From NCBI GenBank assembly GCA_023375785.1, contig SZWC01000554.1:304945-368944 (forward strand): a stretch of DNA of 64,000 nt. Direction: 5' to 3'. The notes under the pieces were generated by a model. The model had not been told where the DNA came from. It saw nothing but the letters and a program-made list of their open reading frames with translations, and ran no database searches. This DNA comes from Penium margaritaceum. Its lineage: Eukaryota; Streptophyta; Zygnematophyceae; Desmidiales; Peniaceae. Position numbers and translations under genes: made by a program. Below are positions 39,375-50,740 of the stretch, piece after piece. Numbering within the stretch: the first letter of the stretch is position 1; each line of letters opens with the position of its first letter.

Positions 39375-40690
39375 GACGCTGATCTGTGGCATAGACGCTT
39401 TGGGCATGTGGCAAACAGCACGCTCCAAGTCATTCAGCAACAACAGTTGGTCCGTGGCATGGATGGTTGCAAGAAGGATGCGGTTGGGTGTGGCAGCCTG
39501 TGTGAACCTTGCCTCCAAGGCAAGACCAAGCGAACGCGCTTTGAGCGCAATGGTCGCCGCGCAGAATCAGCCCTTGACCTCATTCACACCGACGTGTGCG
39601 GACCCTTTCGTACGGCGTCAAACGGTGGTAGCAAGTATTTTCTGACCTTCATAGACGACCACAGCCGCAAGGTGTGGATCTTCTTCCTCAAAGCAAAGGG
39701 AGAGGCCAGAGAAAAGTTGCAGGAGTTTGTCTCCATGGTGGAGCGGCAGACCGGAAGGAAAGTCAAAGTGATGCGAAGCGACAACAGTGGAGAGTACGAG
39801 GCATGCAAGGGCTGGTTGAGGCAACATGGGATCAGCCACCAGCCCACAACGCCTTACACGCCGCAGAGCAATGGTGTTGCCGAACGGATGAATCAGACCA
39901 TCCTCGGCATGGTGCGTAGCATGCTCTTTGATGCAAAGCTTCCACCGCGGTTCTCGGCGGAAGCGGCAAGAACGGCATGCTATCTCGTCAACCTGACTCC
40001 TGCGGCTGCTCTGGGCAGACACGGAAAGAAGAAGGGAAAGCAACAGATGACGCCACAAGAAGTTTGGTCAGGGAAGAAGCCGGACGCATCACACCTGAAA
40101 GTATTCGGCTGCACCGCATGGGAAAAGGTCCAGGCGGGTGAGGGTGCCGGCAAGCTGGATGCAAGAGCGCGAAAGTGCGTTATGGTGGGCTATGAGACGG
40201 CCCCCAAGACCTACCGCCTGTGGGACCTGGCAGGAAGAAGACTCATCACCAGCCGGGACGTAACCTTTGACGAAAGGAAACCAGGCAAGGAAGAGATGCT
40301 TGATCCCACAGAAGCTCCAAAACAGGGAGAGTGGTTGGTGCTGCTAGAGGCAGGAGATCAAGCTCCTGAAAACTGGCAAGTGGTGCGAGTGCGGCAGGCC
40401 GTGAAGAAGAGTGGTGTGCCAGGGGGAGCGGCTGCGCAGGCTGACGCAGCGGCGAGCTCCGACACAGAGTCGGAGACGTCCGAGGCCTCTGAGACCAGCT
40501 CGGAGGCCAGTGGCTCTTCAAAAGAGGAAAATTTAACTCCAGGGCAGCCAACACCACAGGAGCAACAGCATGGCAAACATCCACCAGCAATGCAACGCCG
40601 CAGCACACGACAAAGAAAACAAACTCCAAAGTATGACGCTGACACTGGAAGCTGGACTGGACTGAGCTGGTCNAAAATGGCACATGGGTG
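39375..40690 (+). CDS. pol: Inner copia integrase
   Basis: Integrase inserts the cDNA into the genome. The gag-pre-integrase zinc module shows Leu-Trp-His-x-Arg-x-Gly-His and Cys-x-x-Cys-x-x-Gly-Lys near 39387-39530. The catalytic core carries the acidic triad: Asp in HTDVCGPF (39591), Asp in RSDNSGEY (39780) and Glu in NGVAERMNQT (39882). The C-terminal copia signature His-Leu-Lys-Val-Phe-Gly-Cys lies near 40092. An acidic Ser/Glu-rich stretch (40430-40540) and a basic tail follow before the reverse transcriptase. Confidence 0.94.
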
Positions 40691-41690
40691 CTGGTGGACA
40701 GACCCGCTAACGCTCACGTGGTGGGCTCAAAGTGGGTGCTCAGGTTGAAGCGGAAGCAAGATGATAGCATCGACAAGTACAAGGCAAGGGTCGTGGCGAA
40801 AGGGTTCTCACAGCGCGCAGGTTCTGAGTACGATGAGACCTTCGCACCGGTCGTCACGTTTGCCTCCATCAGGTCCCTGCTTGCTGTCGCTGCCGCCAAA
40901 GACCTTGAGATCCACCAGATGGATGTGAAGACAGCCTTCCTTTATGGGAAGCTCGACAAGGAGGTGCTAATGGAGGTACCGGAAGGTGTCAAAGCACCCG
41001 AGGGTAAGGTGTGCAAGCTGGTGAAGGCGTTGTACGGGCTGAAACAGGCCCCACGGATCTGGTACAAGGAGATGGACAGCTTCATGGCTGAGATCTCCTT
41101 CGCACATTGCAAAAATGACCCTAGCGTCTATGTGCGGGAGGACGAACGTGGCTTGCTACTTGTGGCGTTGTACGTGGATGATCTTATCATGTGTTCTTCC
41201 TCGCAGGAGGCCCTCACGGACCTCAAGAAAAATCTGGCCAGCAGATTTAAGATGAAGGACATGGGACCTCTCGAGTACTACCTCGGGATTGCTGTTCACC
41301 GCAACCGCAAAGCAGGCACCATCGAGCTCAACCAGACCAAGTACATCATGGACATCTTGAAGCGCTACAACATGGAGGACTGCAAGCCCGTCAGCACCCC
41401 CATGCCCTCCGACTGCAAGCTCTCCTCCTCCATGTCACCAAGCAATGAGGTAGACAGGCGGGAGATGCAAAACATTCCATACCAGTCCGCCGTTGGAAGC
41501 CTCATGTATGCAATGGTGGGAACACGACCTGACATTGCTTTTGCAGTGGGTCAGGTGAGCAGATTTGTGGCCGACCCTGGGCCAGAACATTGGCAAGTCG
41601 TGAAGCGGATTTTTCGCTACCTCAAAAAGACTCGGCACGTCGGACTTCGGTTTGGAGGTCTAGAAGGATCAGACTTGCTGCGGCTGACAT
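40691..41690 (+). CDS. pol: Inner copia reverse transcriptase
   Basis: RNA-directed DNA polymerase of the RVT_2 (copia) family. Visible motifs in order are KWVLRLK and YKARVVAKGFSQ near 40735-40815, QMDVKTAFLYGKL at about 40916, LKQAPRIWY near 41040, the catalytic YVDD box at 41171-41182, and the MKDMGPLEYYLGI block near 41250. These are all at the normal spacing for plant copia elements. The downstream NIPYQSAVGSLMY block near 41470 leads to the RNase H domain. Confidence 0.95.
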
Positions 41691-42163
41691 GCTACACTGA
41701 CGCGGACTGGGGAGGACGGATTGATGACAGGAAGTCCACCTCAGGGTTTGTCTGTCTTCTCAACGGTGGTGCGGTCTCGTGGGCAAGCAGGAAGCAAGAC
41801 TGCGTCTCGCTTTCTACTGCTGAGGTGGAGTACATTGCACTCTCCGAAGTGTGCAAGGAAACACAGTGGCTTCACAGTTTGCTTGATGAGATCAAGGCAC
41901 CACAAGAGGAAGCAATGGTTATCCGCATCGACAACCAAAGTGCCATGGCTATGGCAGAGGACGACATGATCTCCCGGCGTACAAAGCACATCGATATTCG
42001 GTACCACTACTCACGTGACCTTATCGCCAAGGGTGTCGTGGAACTGGAGCACGTCGCAACCAAGAAAATGCTTGCGGACTTCTTGACAAAGCCGCTAGAC
42101 AGCGACTTGCATGTTGCAGGTGCTCGAGGAGTCGGCATGGTGGATGCAAGAGATGAGAACTAA
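41691..42163 (+). CDS. pol: Inner copia RNase H, end of pol
   Basis: RNase H removes the RNA strand during cDNA synthesis. The first catalytic Asp lies in CYTDADWGG (41690-41716), followed by the KSTSGFVC block, WASRKQ and a Glu in STAEVEY near 41818, then IDNQSAM (about 41929) and TKHIDIRYHY (about 41983), the diagnostic copia C-terminal box. The frame ends at TAA 42161-42163, about 100 bp before the 3' LTR, typical for an element without an envelope gene. Confidence 0.95.
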
Positions 42164-42250
42164 AGACCAAGAAAACTGACATGCACAAACACAACCTAGA
42201 GCTACAGGTTCATGCCGAAGAAAAATACCACAGCAGGTGGCCTACGGTGC

Positions 42251-42260
42251 AAGGGAGAGA
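42251..42260 (+). promoter_or_regulatory. Polypurine tract
   Basis: AAGGGAGAGA ends one base before the 3' LTR, where plus-strand cDNA synthesis of LTR elements starts. Confidence 0.88.
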
Positions 42261-42261
42261 T

Positions 42262-42950
42262 TGTTGTTCTTCTATGCCCCATGGCCACTGCTATGGCTTG
42301 ACGGACAGGTTGGGCATGCACTGCTCCCTTGGAGTAGGTCCCCCAAACCTTGTTCGTGGTGCAAGTCCAAGCGAGACACCAGAAGTGTATCGCAATGGAT
42401 AGCATGTTGGACTTAGTGAAAACAGGTCCTGCGATCGAGCCTTGATGTGCGAAGGAGGTTTTTTGACCTTCTAGCACAGGGGAAGTTTCTTAGACATTTC
42501 TCCATGCATGAGGAGAGTGCGCCACTTGGCGGTCAGTGGATGCGCCATTTGGCGGACTGGTGAGGTGGTGTGGAGTGACCACCCAAAAAGTGCCACTACC
42601 CACACACCTTAGAAGCCAGGCCTAGGACTATGTGTACCAGGCTCATTCCTCATTCTAATAACACAATCTGGCCTTAGATGCTCCTCACAGAGTTGTCCAA
42701 CTAAGGAACAGTATAAAGAAGACACTGGTTGGTCTAAGCCCCAGGAGTTAGTCTTTGACTAGCACCTCGCGCGAAAGTGACCAAGTGTTAAGTGGACACA
42801 GTTGCTAGCAAGTGATTGCCTAGGAACTGCTCAGTGTGGAACCGTGATCCTGAGGGTGATATCTTCTCCTAGCTGAAATGCTAGGAGCGGACGGCAGGTG
42901 CTATTGTGTCGGCCCTGTTTTCTAGTCCGTTCGCCTCAGGCCGGTTGACA
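42262..42950 (+). repeat. 3' LTR of inner copia element
   Basis: 689 bp, the same length as the 5' copy and about 2% different by eye. It holds the tRNA-like block with A-box-like TATCGCAATGG at 42388, B-box-like GATCGAGCCT at 42433 and a T run after GAGG near 42459, and TATAAA at 42712-42717. CTTCT (42951-42955) follows as the target-site copy. Confidence 0.96.
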
Positions 42951-43025
42951 CTTCTCTCTCTGCCCTCTCTGCCCTCTCTCTTCTTTGCTGTCCCTCTCTC
43001 TCCGCCCTACCTGCTCTGTACCTGT

Positions 43026-46000
43026 CTCTCTCTCTCTCTCTCTCTCTCTCGCCCCCTCTGTCTCCCTCCCATTCCCTCTTTTCTCTCTCGCTCTCTCTGC
43101 CTCTGTCTCTGTCTCCTCTCATCTCTCTCCCCTCTCTCTCTTTCTTCCTCCCTCTCTGTCTCTTCACCTCTCTCTCTCTCTCTCTCTCTCTCGCCCCCTC
43201 TGTCTCCCTCCCATTCCCTCTTTTCTCTCTCGCTCTCTCTGCCTCTGTCTCTGTCTCCTCTCATCTCTCTCCCCTCTCTCTCTTTCTTCCTCCCTCTCTG
43301 TCTCTTCACCTCTCTCTCTCTCTCTCTCTCTCTCGCCCCCTCTGTCTCCCTCCCATTCCCTCTTTTCTCTCTCGCTCTCTCTGCCTCTGTCTCTGTCTCC
43401 TCTCATCTCTCTCCCCTCTCTCTCTTTCTTCCTCCCTCTCTGTCTCTTCACCTCTCTCTCTCTCTCTCTCTCTCTCGCCCCCTCTGTCTCCCTCCCATTC
43501 CCTCTTTTCTCTCTCGCTCTCTCTGCCTCTGTCTCTGTCTCCTCTCATCTCTCTCCCCTCTCTCTCTTTCTTCCTCCCTCTCTGTCTCTTCACCTCTCTC
43601 TCTCTCTCTCTCTCTCTCGCCCCCTCTGTCTCCCTCCCATTCCCTCTTTTCTCTCTCGCTCTCTCTGCCTCTGTCTCTGTCTCCTCTCATCTCTCTCCCC
43701 TCTCTCTCTTTCTTCCTCCCTCTCTGTCTCTTCACCTCTCTCTCTCTCTCTCTCTCTCTCGCCCCCTCTGTCTCCCTCCCATTCCCTCTTTTCTCTCTCG
43801 CTCTCTCTGCCTCTGTCTCTGTCTCCTCTCATCTCTCTCCCCTCTCTCTCTTTCTTCCTCCCTCTCTGTCTCTTCACCTCTCTCTCTCTCTCTCTCTCTC
43901 TCGCCCCCTCTGTCTCCCTCCCATTCCCTCTTTTCTCTCTCGCTCTCTCTGCCTCTGTCTCTGTCTCCTCTCATCTCTCTCCCCTCTCTCTCTTTCTTCC
44001 TCCCTCTCTGTCTCTTCACCTCTCTCTCTCTCTCTCTCTCTCTCGCCCCCTCTGTCTCCCTCCCATTCCCTCTTTTCTCTCTCGCTCTCTCTGCCTCTGT
44101 CTCTGTCTCCTCTCATCTCTCTCCCCTCTCTCTCTTTCTTCCTCCCTCTCTGTCTCTTCACCTCTCTCTCTCTCTCTCTCTCTCTCGCCCCCTCTGTCTC
44201 CCTCCCATTCCCTCTTTTCTCTCTCGCTCTCTCTGCCTCTGTCTCTGTCTCCTCTCATCTCTCTCCCCTCTCTCTCTTTCTTCCTCCCTCTCTGTCTCTT
44301 CACCTCTCTCTCTCTCTCTCTCTCTCTCGCCCCCTCTGTCTCCCTCCCATTCCCTCTTTTCTCTCTCGCTCTCTCTGCCTCTGTCTCTGTCTCCTCTCAT
44401 CTCTCTCCCCTCTCTCTCTTTCTTCCTCCCTCTCTGTCTCTTCACCTCTCTCTCTCTCTCTCTCTCTCTCGCCCCCTCTGTCTCCCTCCCATTCCCTCTT
44501 TTCTCTCTCGCTCTCTCTGCCTCTGTCTCTGTCTCCTCTCATCTCTCTCCCCTCTCTCTCTTTCTTCCTCCCTCTCTGTCTCTTCACCTCTCTCTCTCTC
44601 TCTCTCTCTCTCGCCCCCTCTGTCTCCCTCCCATTCCCTCTTTTCTCTCTCGCTCTCTCTGCCTCTGTCTCTGTCTCCTCTCATCTCTCTCCCCTCTCTC
44701 TCTTTCTTCCTCCCTCTCTGTCTCTTCACCTCTCTCTCTCTCTCTCTCTCTCTCGCCCCCTCTGTCTCCCTCCCATTCCCTCTTTTCTCTCTCGCTCTCT
44801 CTGCCTCTGTCTCTGTCTCCTCTCATCTCTCTCCCCTCTCTCTCTTTCTTCCTCCCTCTCTGTCTCTTCACCTCTCTCTCTCTCTCTCTCTCTCTCGCCC
44901 CCTCTGTCTCCCTCCCATTCCCTCTTTTCTCTCTCGCTCTCTCTGCCTCTGTCTCTGTCTCCTCTCATCTCTCTCCCCTCTCTCTCTTTCTTCCTCCCTC
45001 TCTGTCTCTTCACCTCTCTCTCTCTCTCTCTCTCTCTCGCCCCCTCTGTCTCCCTCCCATTCCCTCTTTTCTCTCTCGCTCTCTCTGCCTCTGTCTCTGT
45101 CTCCTCTCATCTCTCTCCCCTCTCTCTCTTTCTTCCTCCCTCTCTGTCTCTTCACCTCTCTCTCTCTCTCTCTCTCTCTCGCCCCCTCTGTCTCCCTCCC
45201 ATTCCCTCTTTTCTCTCTCGCTCTCTCTGCCTCTGTCTCTGTCTCCTCTCATCTCTCTCCCCTCTCTCTCTTTCTTCCTCCCTCTCTGTCTCTTCACCTC
45301 TCTCTCTCTCTCTCTCTCTCTCGCCCCCTCTGTCTCCCTCCCATTCCCTCTTTTCTCTCTCGCTCTCTCTGCCTCTGTCTCTGTCTCCTCTCATCTCTCT
45401 CCCCTCTCTCTCTTTCTTCCTCCCTCTCTGTCTCTTCACCTCTCTCTCTCTCTCTCTCTCTCTCGCCCCCTCTGTCTCCCTCCCATTCCCTCTTTTCTCT
45501 CTCGCTCTCTCTGCCTCTGTCTCTGTCTCCTCTCATCTCTCTCCCCTCTCTCTCTTTCTTCCTCCCTCTCTGTCTCTTCACCTCTCTCTCTCTCTCTCTC
45601 TCTCTCGCCCCCTCTGTCTCCCTCCCATTCCCTCTTTTCTCTCTCGCTCTCTCTGCCTCTGTCTCTGTCTCCTCTCATCTCTCTCCCCTCTCTCTCTTTC
45701 TTCCTCCCTCTCTGTCTCTTCACCTCTCTCTCTCTCTCTCTCTCTCTCGCCCCCTCTGTCTCCCTCCCATTCCCTCTTTTCTCTCTCGCTCTCTCTGCCT
45801 CTGTCTCTGTCTCCTCTCATCTCTCTCCCCTCTCTCTCTTTCTTCCTCCCTCTCTGTCTCTTCACCTCTCTCTCTCTCTCTCTCTCTCTCGCCCCCTCTG
45901 TCTCCCTCCCATTCCCTCTTTTCTCTCTCGCTCTCTCTGCCTCTGTCTCTGTCTCCTCTCATCTCTCTCCCCTCTCTCTCTTTCTTCCTCCCTCTCTGTC

Positions 46001-46147
46001 TCTTCACCTCTCTCTCTCTCTCTCTCTCTCTCGCCCCCTCTGTCTCCCTCCCATTCCCTCTTTTCTCTCTCGCTCTCTCTGCCTCTGTCTCTGTCTCCTC
46101 TCATCTCTCTCCCCTCTCTCTCTTTCTTCCTCCCTCTCTGTCTCTTC

Positions 46148-46149
<2 letters not shown>
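43026..46149. repeat. 142-bp C/T minisatellite, 22 copies
   Basis: Each unit is a (CT)11-like run, then TCGCCCCCTCTGTCTCCC, CCATTCCCTC, TTTTCTCTCTCGC and other C/T words, ending TCTTCAC. Units end every 142 bp from 43167 to 46149 and appear identical. The array is preceded by C/T DNA from 42951 and followed by a longer (CT)n to about 46194. Two overlapping open frames over 1,100 codons on + and repeated 95-codon Arg/Glu-rich frames on - arise only because C/T DNA lacks stop codons; 142 is not a multiple of 3. Confidence 0.97.
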
Positions 46150-46194
<45 letters not shown>

Positions 46195-46196
<2 letters not shown>

Positions 46197-46951
46197 TTTT
46201 CCCCTTGTCTCTCCCAACCTGTCGCTCTCTCTCTCCTCTCCCTTTCTCCCTTCTTTCCCTCCCTCTTGCTCTCTACCTGAGCCTCATCATTTCTCTTTTC
46301 CCCACCCTTCTTTTTGCTCTCCGATGTCTCCTCGGGTTTGTCTGTATCCTCGCCTCTCTTGACTGCGTCCCCCGGGTGTGTGTGCGTCCTACCGTCTCCT
46401 CCGGACTTCATCTACATCTCTCGGTGAGCTCGTTCCTTTTTTTTCCCTCCCCTTTTCTTCTTTTTGTTCTCCGTCTTTCTCCTCGTACACTCTCTGTGTA
46501 CCTTTCCCTTCATCTTTTTCCACTTCTTTCCTTCCTTCCCTTTCCAAAATTTTATTCTCTTTTTTTTCTTTTTTTTTCTCTCTCTCTCTCTCTTTTTCCT
46601 TCTGGTTCCTTCTCTCTTCCCCTCCTTGGATCTGGACTCCTTCATTTGCGCCTCGTGCGCGTCCACTTGCGCCTCGTGTGTGCATCTTGTACGGCTCGTG
46701 TCCGCCTTGCTCTCTTCGTTGTCTCTCTTCTGTCACGCCATTTGTTCCTCCTTCGCGCTTTCCCACCGCCGCCTTCCCCTCTTGTCCCCCTTTCTCACTC
46801 TCTTTCTCTCACTCTCTCTCCCTCTCCTCTCCTTCTCCCCTCCCTCCTTTCCTTCCTTTGTACACTTCCTCTCTTCCCCCCGCTCTCTTCTCACACTCTT
46901 TTTCCTCCCTGTCCTCCTCCGTCTCCTCATCGTTCCTCTCGTCGTCTCCTG

Positions 46952-46993
<42 letters not shown>

Positions 46994-47375
46994 TCTCTCT
47001 TCATTTCCCTTTCCCGCTTGCCCCCCTCTCCCTGGTTCTCCCCCCTCTCCCTCTCCGCTTCCCTCTCTCTCTTCCTCTCCCCTTTGTCCCCCCCCCTGCG
47101 CCCGCATCACTCACGCCCCTGTGATGCTCCCTCCCCCGCTTCAAGCTCCTTTCTCCCACTTGTGGGTGTGCTCGATCCGTCCTGCCATCGGTCCTCTCGT
47201 CTTTTCCATGATGTTCCCCTGTCTTCCATCTCCCCCTCCCTTCCCCGCCGTAGTGAACTCCCCTAAACACACACCTGACACCTTGGTTCACGTTCCCCCT
47301 CCGCTGCATGTGCGCTGCTCTCGTAGTCGTTCGCTCCTTGCCTCCCTTGCCCCTCGGCTTGCGGCAAGTAGTGTC
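46195..47375 (+). other. Outer element leader continued, C/T-rich
   Basis: C/T-rich DNA with T runs near 46560-46580, a doubled TTGCGCCTCGTG near 46647 and 46669, and a (CT)n block at about 46958-46990. Long open + frames exist but encode Ser/Leu/Pro low complexity without domains. I see no gene before the ATG at 47376. Confidence 0.65.
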
Positions 47376-49150
47376 ATGGCCGACCTCGGTCTCTCTGGCG
47401 CCCTCGCTGCCGCGGCTGCAGTCCGTGCGGGACGCAAGCAGACATCCTCTCAGGATGTCTCCTCTCGCCCCGCTAGTCCTCCCTCCCTCAATCATGGCCT
47501 CGTTGACAAATCCCTCGCCCTCTCTCCTCGTTCTGTTGCAGAGGCCGCCGTCACCGCCGCTCTCGAGGCTCTCCAGGCCCCTCCTTCACCGATACGTCGT
47601 CATCCACCACCCGCACACACATCTCAGTTCCCCTACTCTACGGCCATCCTTGATGCCCTTGCATTCCGTCCCGTAGTACCACCTCCCGTTCCCCCCGTCC
47701 CCTCTGTCGCCGCTGCGGACTCCAACAGCCTCGTCTCTACCACCGTTGAGGATACATCCGGCGGTGTCCTCGGGGCCGGCCGCCTCGTCGCTCCTCATGG
47801 TGCCCTCGTGGCTGGCACTCTTGCCGTCGCTGGTAGTGCCGTCGCCCCTAGCGGTGCCGTCACCCATCAAGGCATTGTCGCCCCCGCTGCCGCCGTCACC
47901 CCTAGCGCCGTTGCACCCCCAGGTAGTGCCGCAGCCTTTACCTCTGTCATCGTCCCCGCCAATACTGTTGCGCCGTCTGGCGCTCCTCATCTTGACCGTG
48001 CCATCGCGCCGGGTGGTGCCTTGCCCGTTGGTGGTGGTCCCCTGGATGGCGGTGTCCCTCCAGTCCGCGGTGCTGTCCCTGTCGGTGCACCTTCCCCTGG
48101 TGACCCCATCGCTGCGCTTGCCCGCACCGAGGCGCACCTCGATGCTATGACCCTTGCGGTCGCTCAGCTCGCCCGCCTTGGTCTCCACCCCATCCCTCCC
48201 ACATCGTTGCCCCTTACTGCTGCCCTCAGTCACGTCCCGGGCACTTCGTTCTCCAATTGGTCCCCCCCGCTTTGTTTCCTGGACCCATATGCATGGCCTC
48301 TAGGAGCACTATGACCCCATCCCCTCCCTTCCTCTTGCTCACCCTGATTGTAGTGCTCTCGATTTTCATCTCCTTTACTCTGAAGCCCCTTCTGTCGTCT
48401 TGCGTCAGCTTGATCGGTTCGCACCCAGAGCCGCTCTCCCCGCTCGTCCCCGTGAGGCATGGGCTGTCCTCCTCACTCTTTACTTGTCTGAATCTCTTCG
48501 CTCTGCTTCTTCTCTTCTTGCTGACCTTCGCACTCTCCATCGCCGCCCTGATGAGTCCTTGGGTGCTTACCTGGGGTGCGCCGAGCTTCTTTAGAGTGAG
48601 CTTCTCACTGTGGGCGTCTCATTGACAGATCCAGTCTTTGTCACTTCTGTTGTCGCTGGCCTTGGATCCTCTTTCACCGGCGCTCTCACTTCCTTTCCCC
48701 TCGCCCTTACCCTTCAGGCCGCATACCAGACTCCCGGCGCCGTCTGGCCCGCCCTGTTAGAGGAGCTCCGCTCCTTCCAGGCGGTCCCCCAACCTTTCGT
48801 CCCCCCTGCTGAGCCTGTCCTGTGCGACGCCCTGCCCGGCCTTCTCCCCTCTCCGGCAGCTCATGCCCTTGCCGTTCGGGCCCTGCCTGGCAGAGGAGGT
48901 GGTGGTGGTGGTGGTGGCGCTTGCACACCTACGTGCTGGAACTGCGAGGCTGTCGGTCATTGCCACGATGCGTGCCCGCTTCCTCCAGCCCCTGATCTTC
49001 GTGAGCGCATTGCGCGTCAGTGCGCGCTCCTCCGTGGTCGGCCTTGTATTGCTCCAGGCGGACTTCCCCCCGCTGCGATTCTCGGCACTCCTCCACTTGG
49101 CGCTCCCGTCTTTCCTCCGCCGGTACCTGTTGCACCTCCTCCTCTGACGG
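47376..49150 (+). pseudogene. gag: Outer copia gag region (fossil)
   Basis: A plausible Gag start is the ATG of MADLGLSG at 47376, where the C/T repeat character gives way to Ala/Val/Pro-rich protein. An Ala-Val-Pro-Gly-rich segment (47750-48100) is followed by a helical, Leu/Arg-rich capsid-like part around 48400-48780 and a poly-Gly linker. A single zinc knuckle CX2CX4HX4C (Cys-Trp-Asn-Cys ... His ... Cys) lies at 48934-48975. The capsid part has little visible similarity to the inner element's Gag, so the two elements are different lineages. Decayed. Confidence 0.75.
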
Positions 49151-49299
49151 AGGACGCGATCATCGCTCTTATCCGCCGTGTTCTGGCCGAGGGTGTGCTT
49201 GGCGGTCCGCCGTCCACCGGTACGTCCCTGTTGTTTGATTTTCTCGCTGCTTCTGCATCTTTCTCCCCTATTCCCAATGTCTCCTCACCAGCCCCCTGC

Positions 49300-49770
49300 C
49301 CATCACCCCTCTCTCCTCGCAGGACTGCCTACTGCCTCCTCTCCGGCACTGAGCATATCCCCGCGTCGTTGTGGGTGGTCGACGGTGCTGCGAGTGACTA
49401 CATGTGTCCCGTTCGCGACCTGTTCACAGACTTTAGTCCAGTTTCACTGATCACGTCCGTATACACTGGTGATGGAACCCCCCTCCCTGTGCTCGGTGTG
49501 GGCACCGTTTGTCTCAACTCCTCTGTCGGCTCTCTCACCTTGTCCTCTGTCCTCTTTGTTCCGGCGCTCGACTTTTCCCTGTTTTCCATTCTGACTCTCG
49601 ATAGCTGCAGTTTCTCCACCACTTACGCCCTTGGTCTCGTCGTTGTCACTGAGCGTGCCAGTGGCCGCGTCGTCCTTCGAGGCCATCGGCTCCCTGGCGA
49701 GGGCTTGTACCAGGTTCTTGGTCCATACTCTGTCTTTGTGCCTGCGACTGATGCTGTTGCGCTCATTTCT
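49300..49770 (+). pseudogene. pol: Outer copia protease region (fossil)
   Basis: The aspartic protease signature is the Trp-Val-Val-Asp-Gly-Ala block with the Asp codon at 49381, followed by Ser-Asp-Tyr-Met as in copia proteases, and the conserved Val-Leu-Phe-Val-Pro block near 49550. It directly follows the Gag spacer and precedes the integrase pre-domain, as the family requires. Confidence 0.8.
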
Positions 49771-50740
49771 CTCTCTCGTTTGGCTCACTCCCACCTTCTT
49801 CATCGTCGCCTTTGCCATCTTCCCTTGCCTTCTGTGGCCTCCTTCCTTCGTACCCTTCCTGCCGATTGGTTGTCTGATCCGTCCTTCAGGGCCCCTTGTG
49901 CTGCCGACTGCACCTTTTGTGTCGTTGGCAAGATGTATCGCCTTCCTTTTCCCTCCTCCCTCTCCCGCGCATCTGCTCCTCTGGAGCTCGTGCATGCCGG
50001 CATCCTTGGTCCTCTCCAGGATGAGTCTCTCGCTGAGCACGCCACGTACGTTCTCAGCCTCATTGACAATTATTCTTGTTACACCTAGGTCTTTTTCCTT
50101 TGGACAAAGAGCGATGTAACCCAGACCATCCAGTCATGGTACGCGTGCGCACAGAGGCAGATTTGTCACCAGCTCCTTCGCTTTCGTTCCGACCATGGTG
50201 GCGAGTTCTTTGGTGCCACGGCATCGTTCTTTGAACAGGAGGGCGTGGTTCATGAGCTCTCTGCTCCTTATTCTCCACAGCAGAATGGGGTTGCCGAGTG
50301 CTGGAACCGCACCCTTGTTGAGGGAGTCCGCACGATGATGGCTGAGGCAGGATTCCTTGATCGAGGCCATAGTTTTTGGTCGGAGGCAGTGCGTTACCGC
50401 ACTTGGGTTTGGAACCGGATCCCACATGGCCCCCTCGCCCCCGACACCACTCCTTTCTAGCTGTTCTTTGATCGCCGTGCCGACCTCAGTCAGGTTGTGG
50501 TTTGGGGCACCATGGCCACTGTCTACCTTGCTCCACTGTCTCGGCCTGGCAAGCTTGATCCGCCTGACCGCTTCTGCATCACCCTCGGGGTTGCACCTCA
50601 TTCATGTGTCCACCGGTTCTGGGATCCGGTTGCCCATTGCCTCATCGAGTCCTGTCACGCTCGTTTCTTTGAACAGCTGACTTATGGCGCTTTCCGTGCA
50701 GAGCGCTGTCCCCTCCCTCTGAACTCTGCCACTGCCTACA
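49771..50740 (+). pseudogene. pol: Outer copia integrase region (fossil)
   Basis: The gag-pre-integrase module is visible as a His-x-Arg-x-Cys-His and Cys-x-x-Cys-x-x-Gly-Lys pattern at 49800-49940. The core follows with Leu-Glu-Leu-Val-His (about 49981), an Arg-Ser-Asp-His-Gly-Gly-Glu block near 50187-50210 and the highly conserved PYSPQQNGVAE-type motif at about 50266-50300, then a Trp-Asn-Arg-Thr segment. The copia C-terminal part lies near 50480-50740. Decayed, but the family is clear. Confidence 0.85.

Larger units (their letters stand above)
36800..42950 (+). mobile_element. Inner Ty1/copia LTR retrotransposon, 6.15 kb
   Basis: Two 689-bp LTRs (TGTTGTTCTT...CGGTTGACA) flank gag and pol in copia order. 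The target duplication CTTCT is present at 36795-36799 and 42951-42955. The primer site and polypurine tract sit in the expected places. The LTRs differ at about 15 of 689 positions by eye, about 2%, so the insertion is young compared with the outer element. The element looks nearly whole, with perhaps two or three interruptions of the coding region, some of which may be sequencing or assembly error because ambiguous bases occur. A third LTR of this family begins at 63025. Confidence 0.97.

Noticed and set aside
42906-46362. Two overlapping open frames of over 1,100 Ser/Leu/Pro codons and repeated 95-codon Arg/Glu frames on -
   Set aside because: C/T-only DNA cannot encode stops on + and few on -. 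The 142-bp period is not a multiple of three, so frames rotate between copies.
46464-47375. Upstream extension of the outer Gag frame to 46464
   Set aside because: The extension encodes only Ser/Leu/Phe/Pro low complexity from C/T repeats; protein-like sequence begins at the ATG at 47376.
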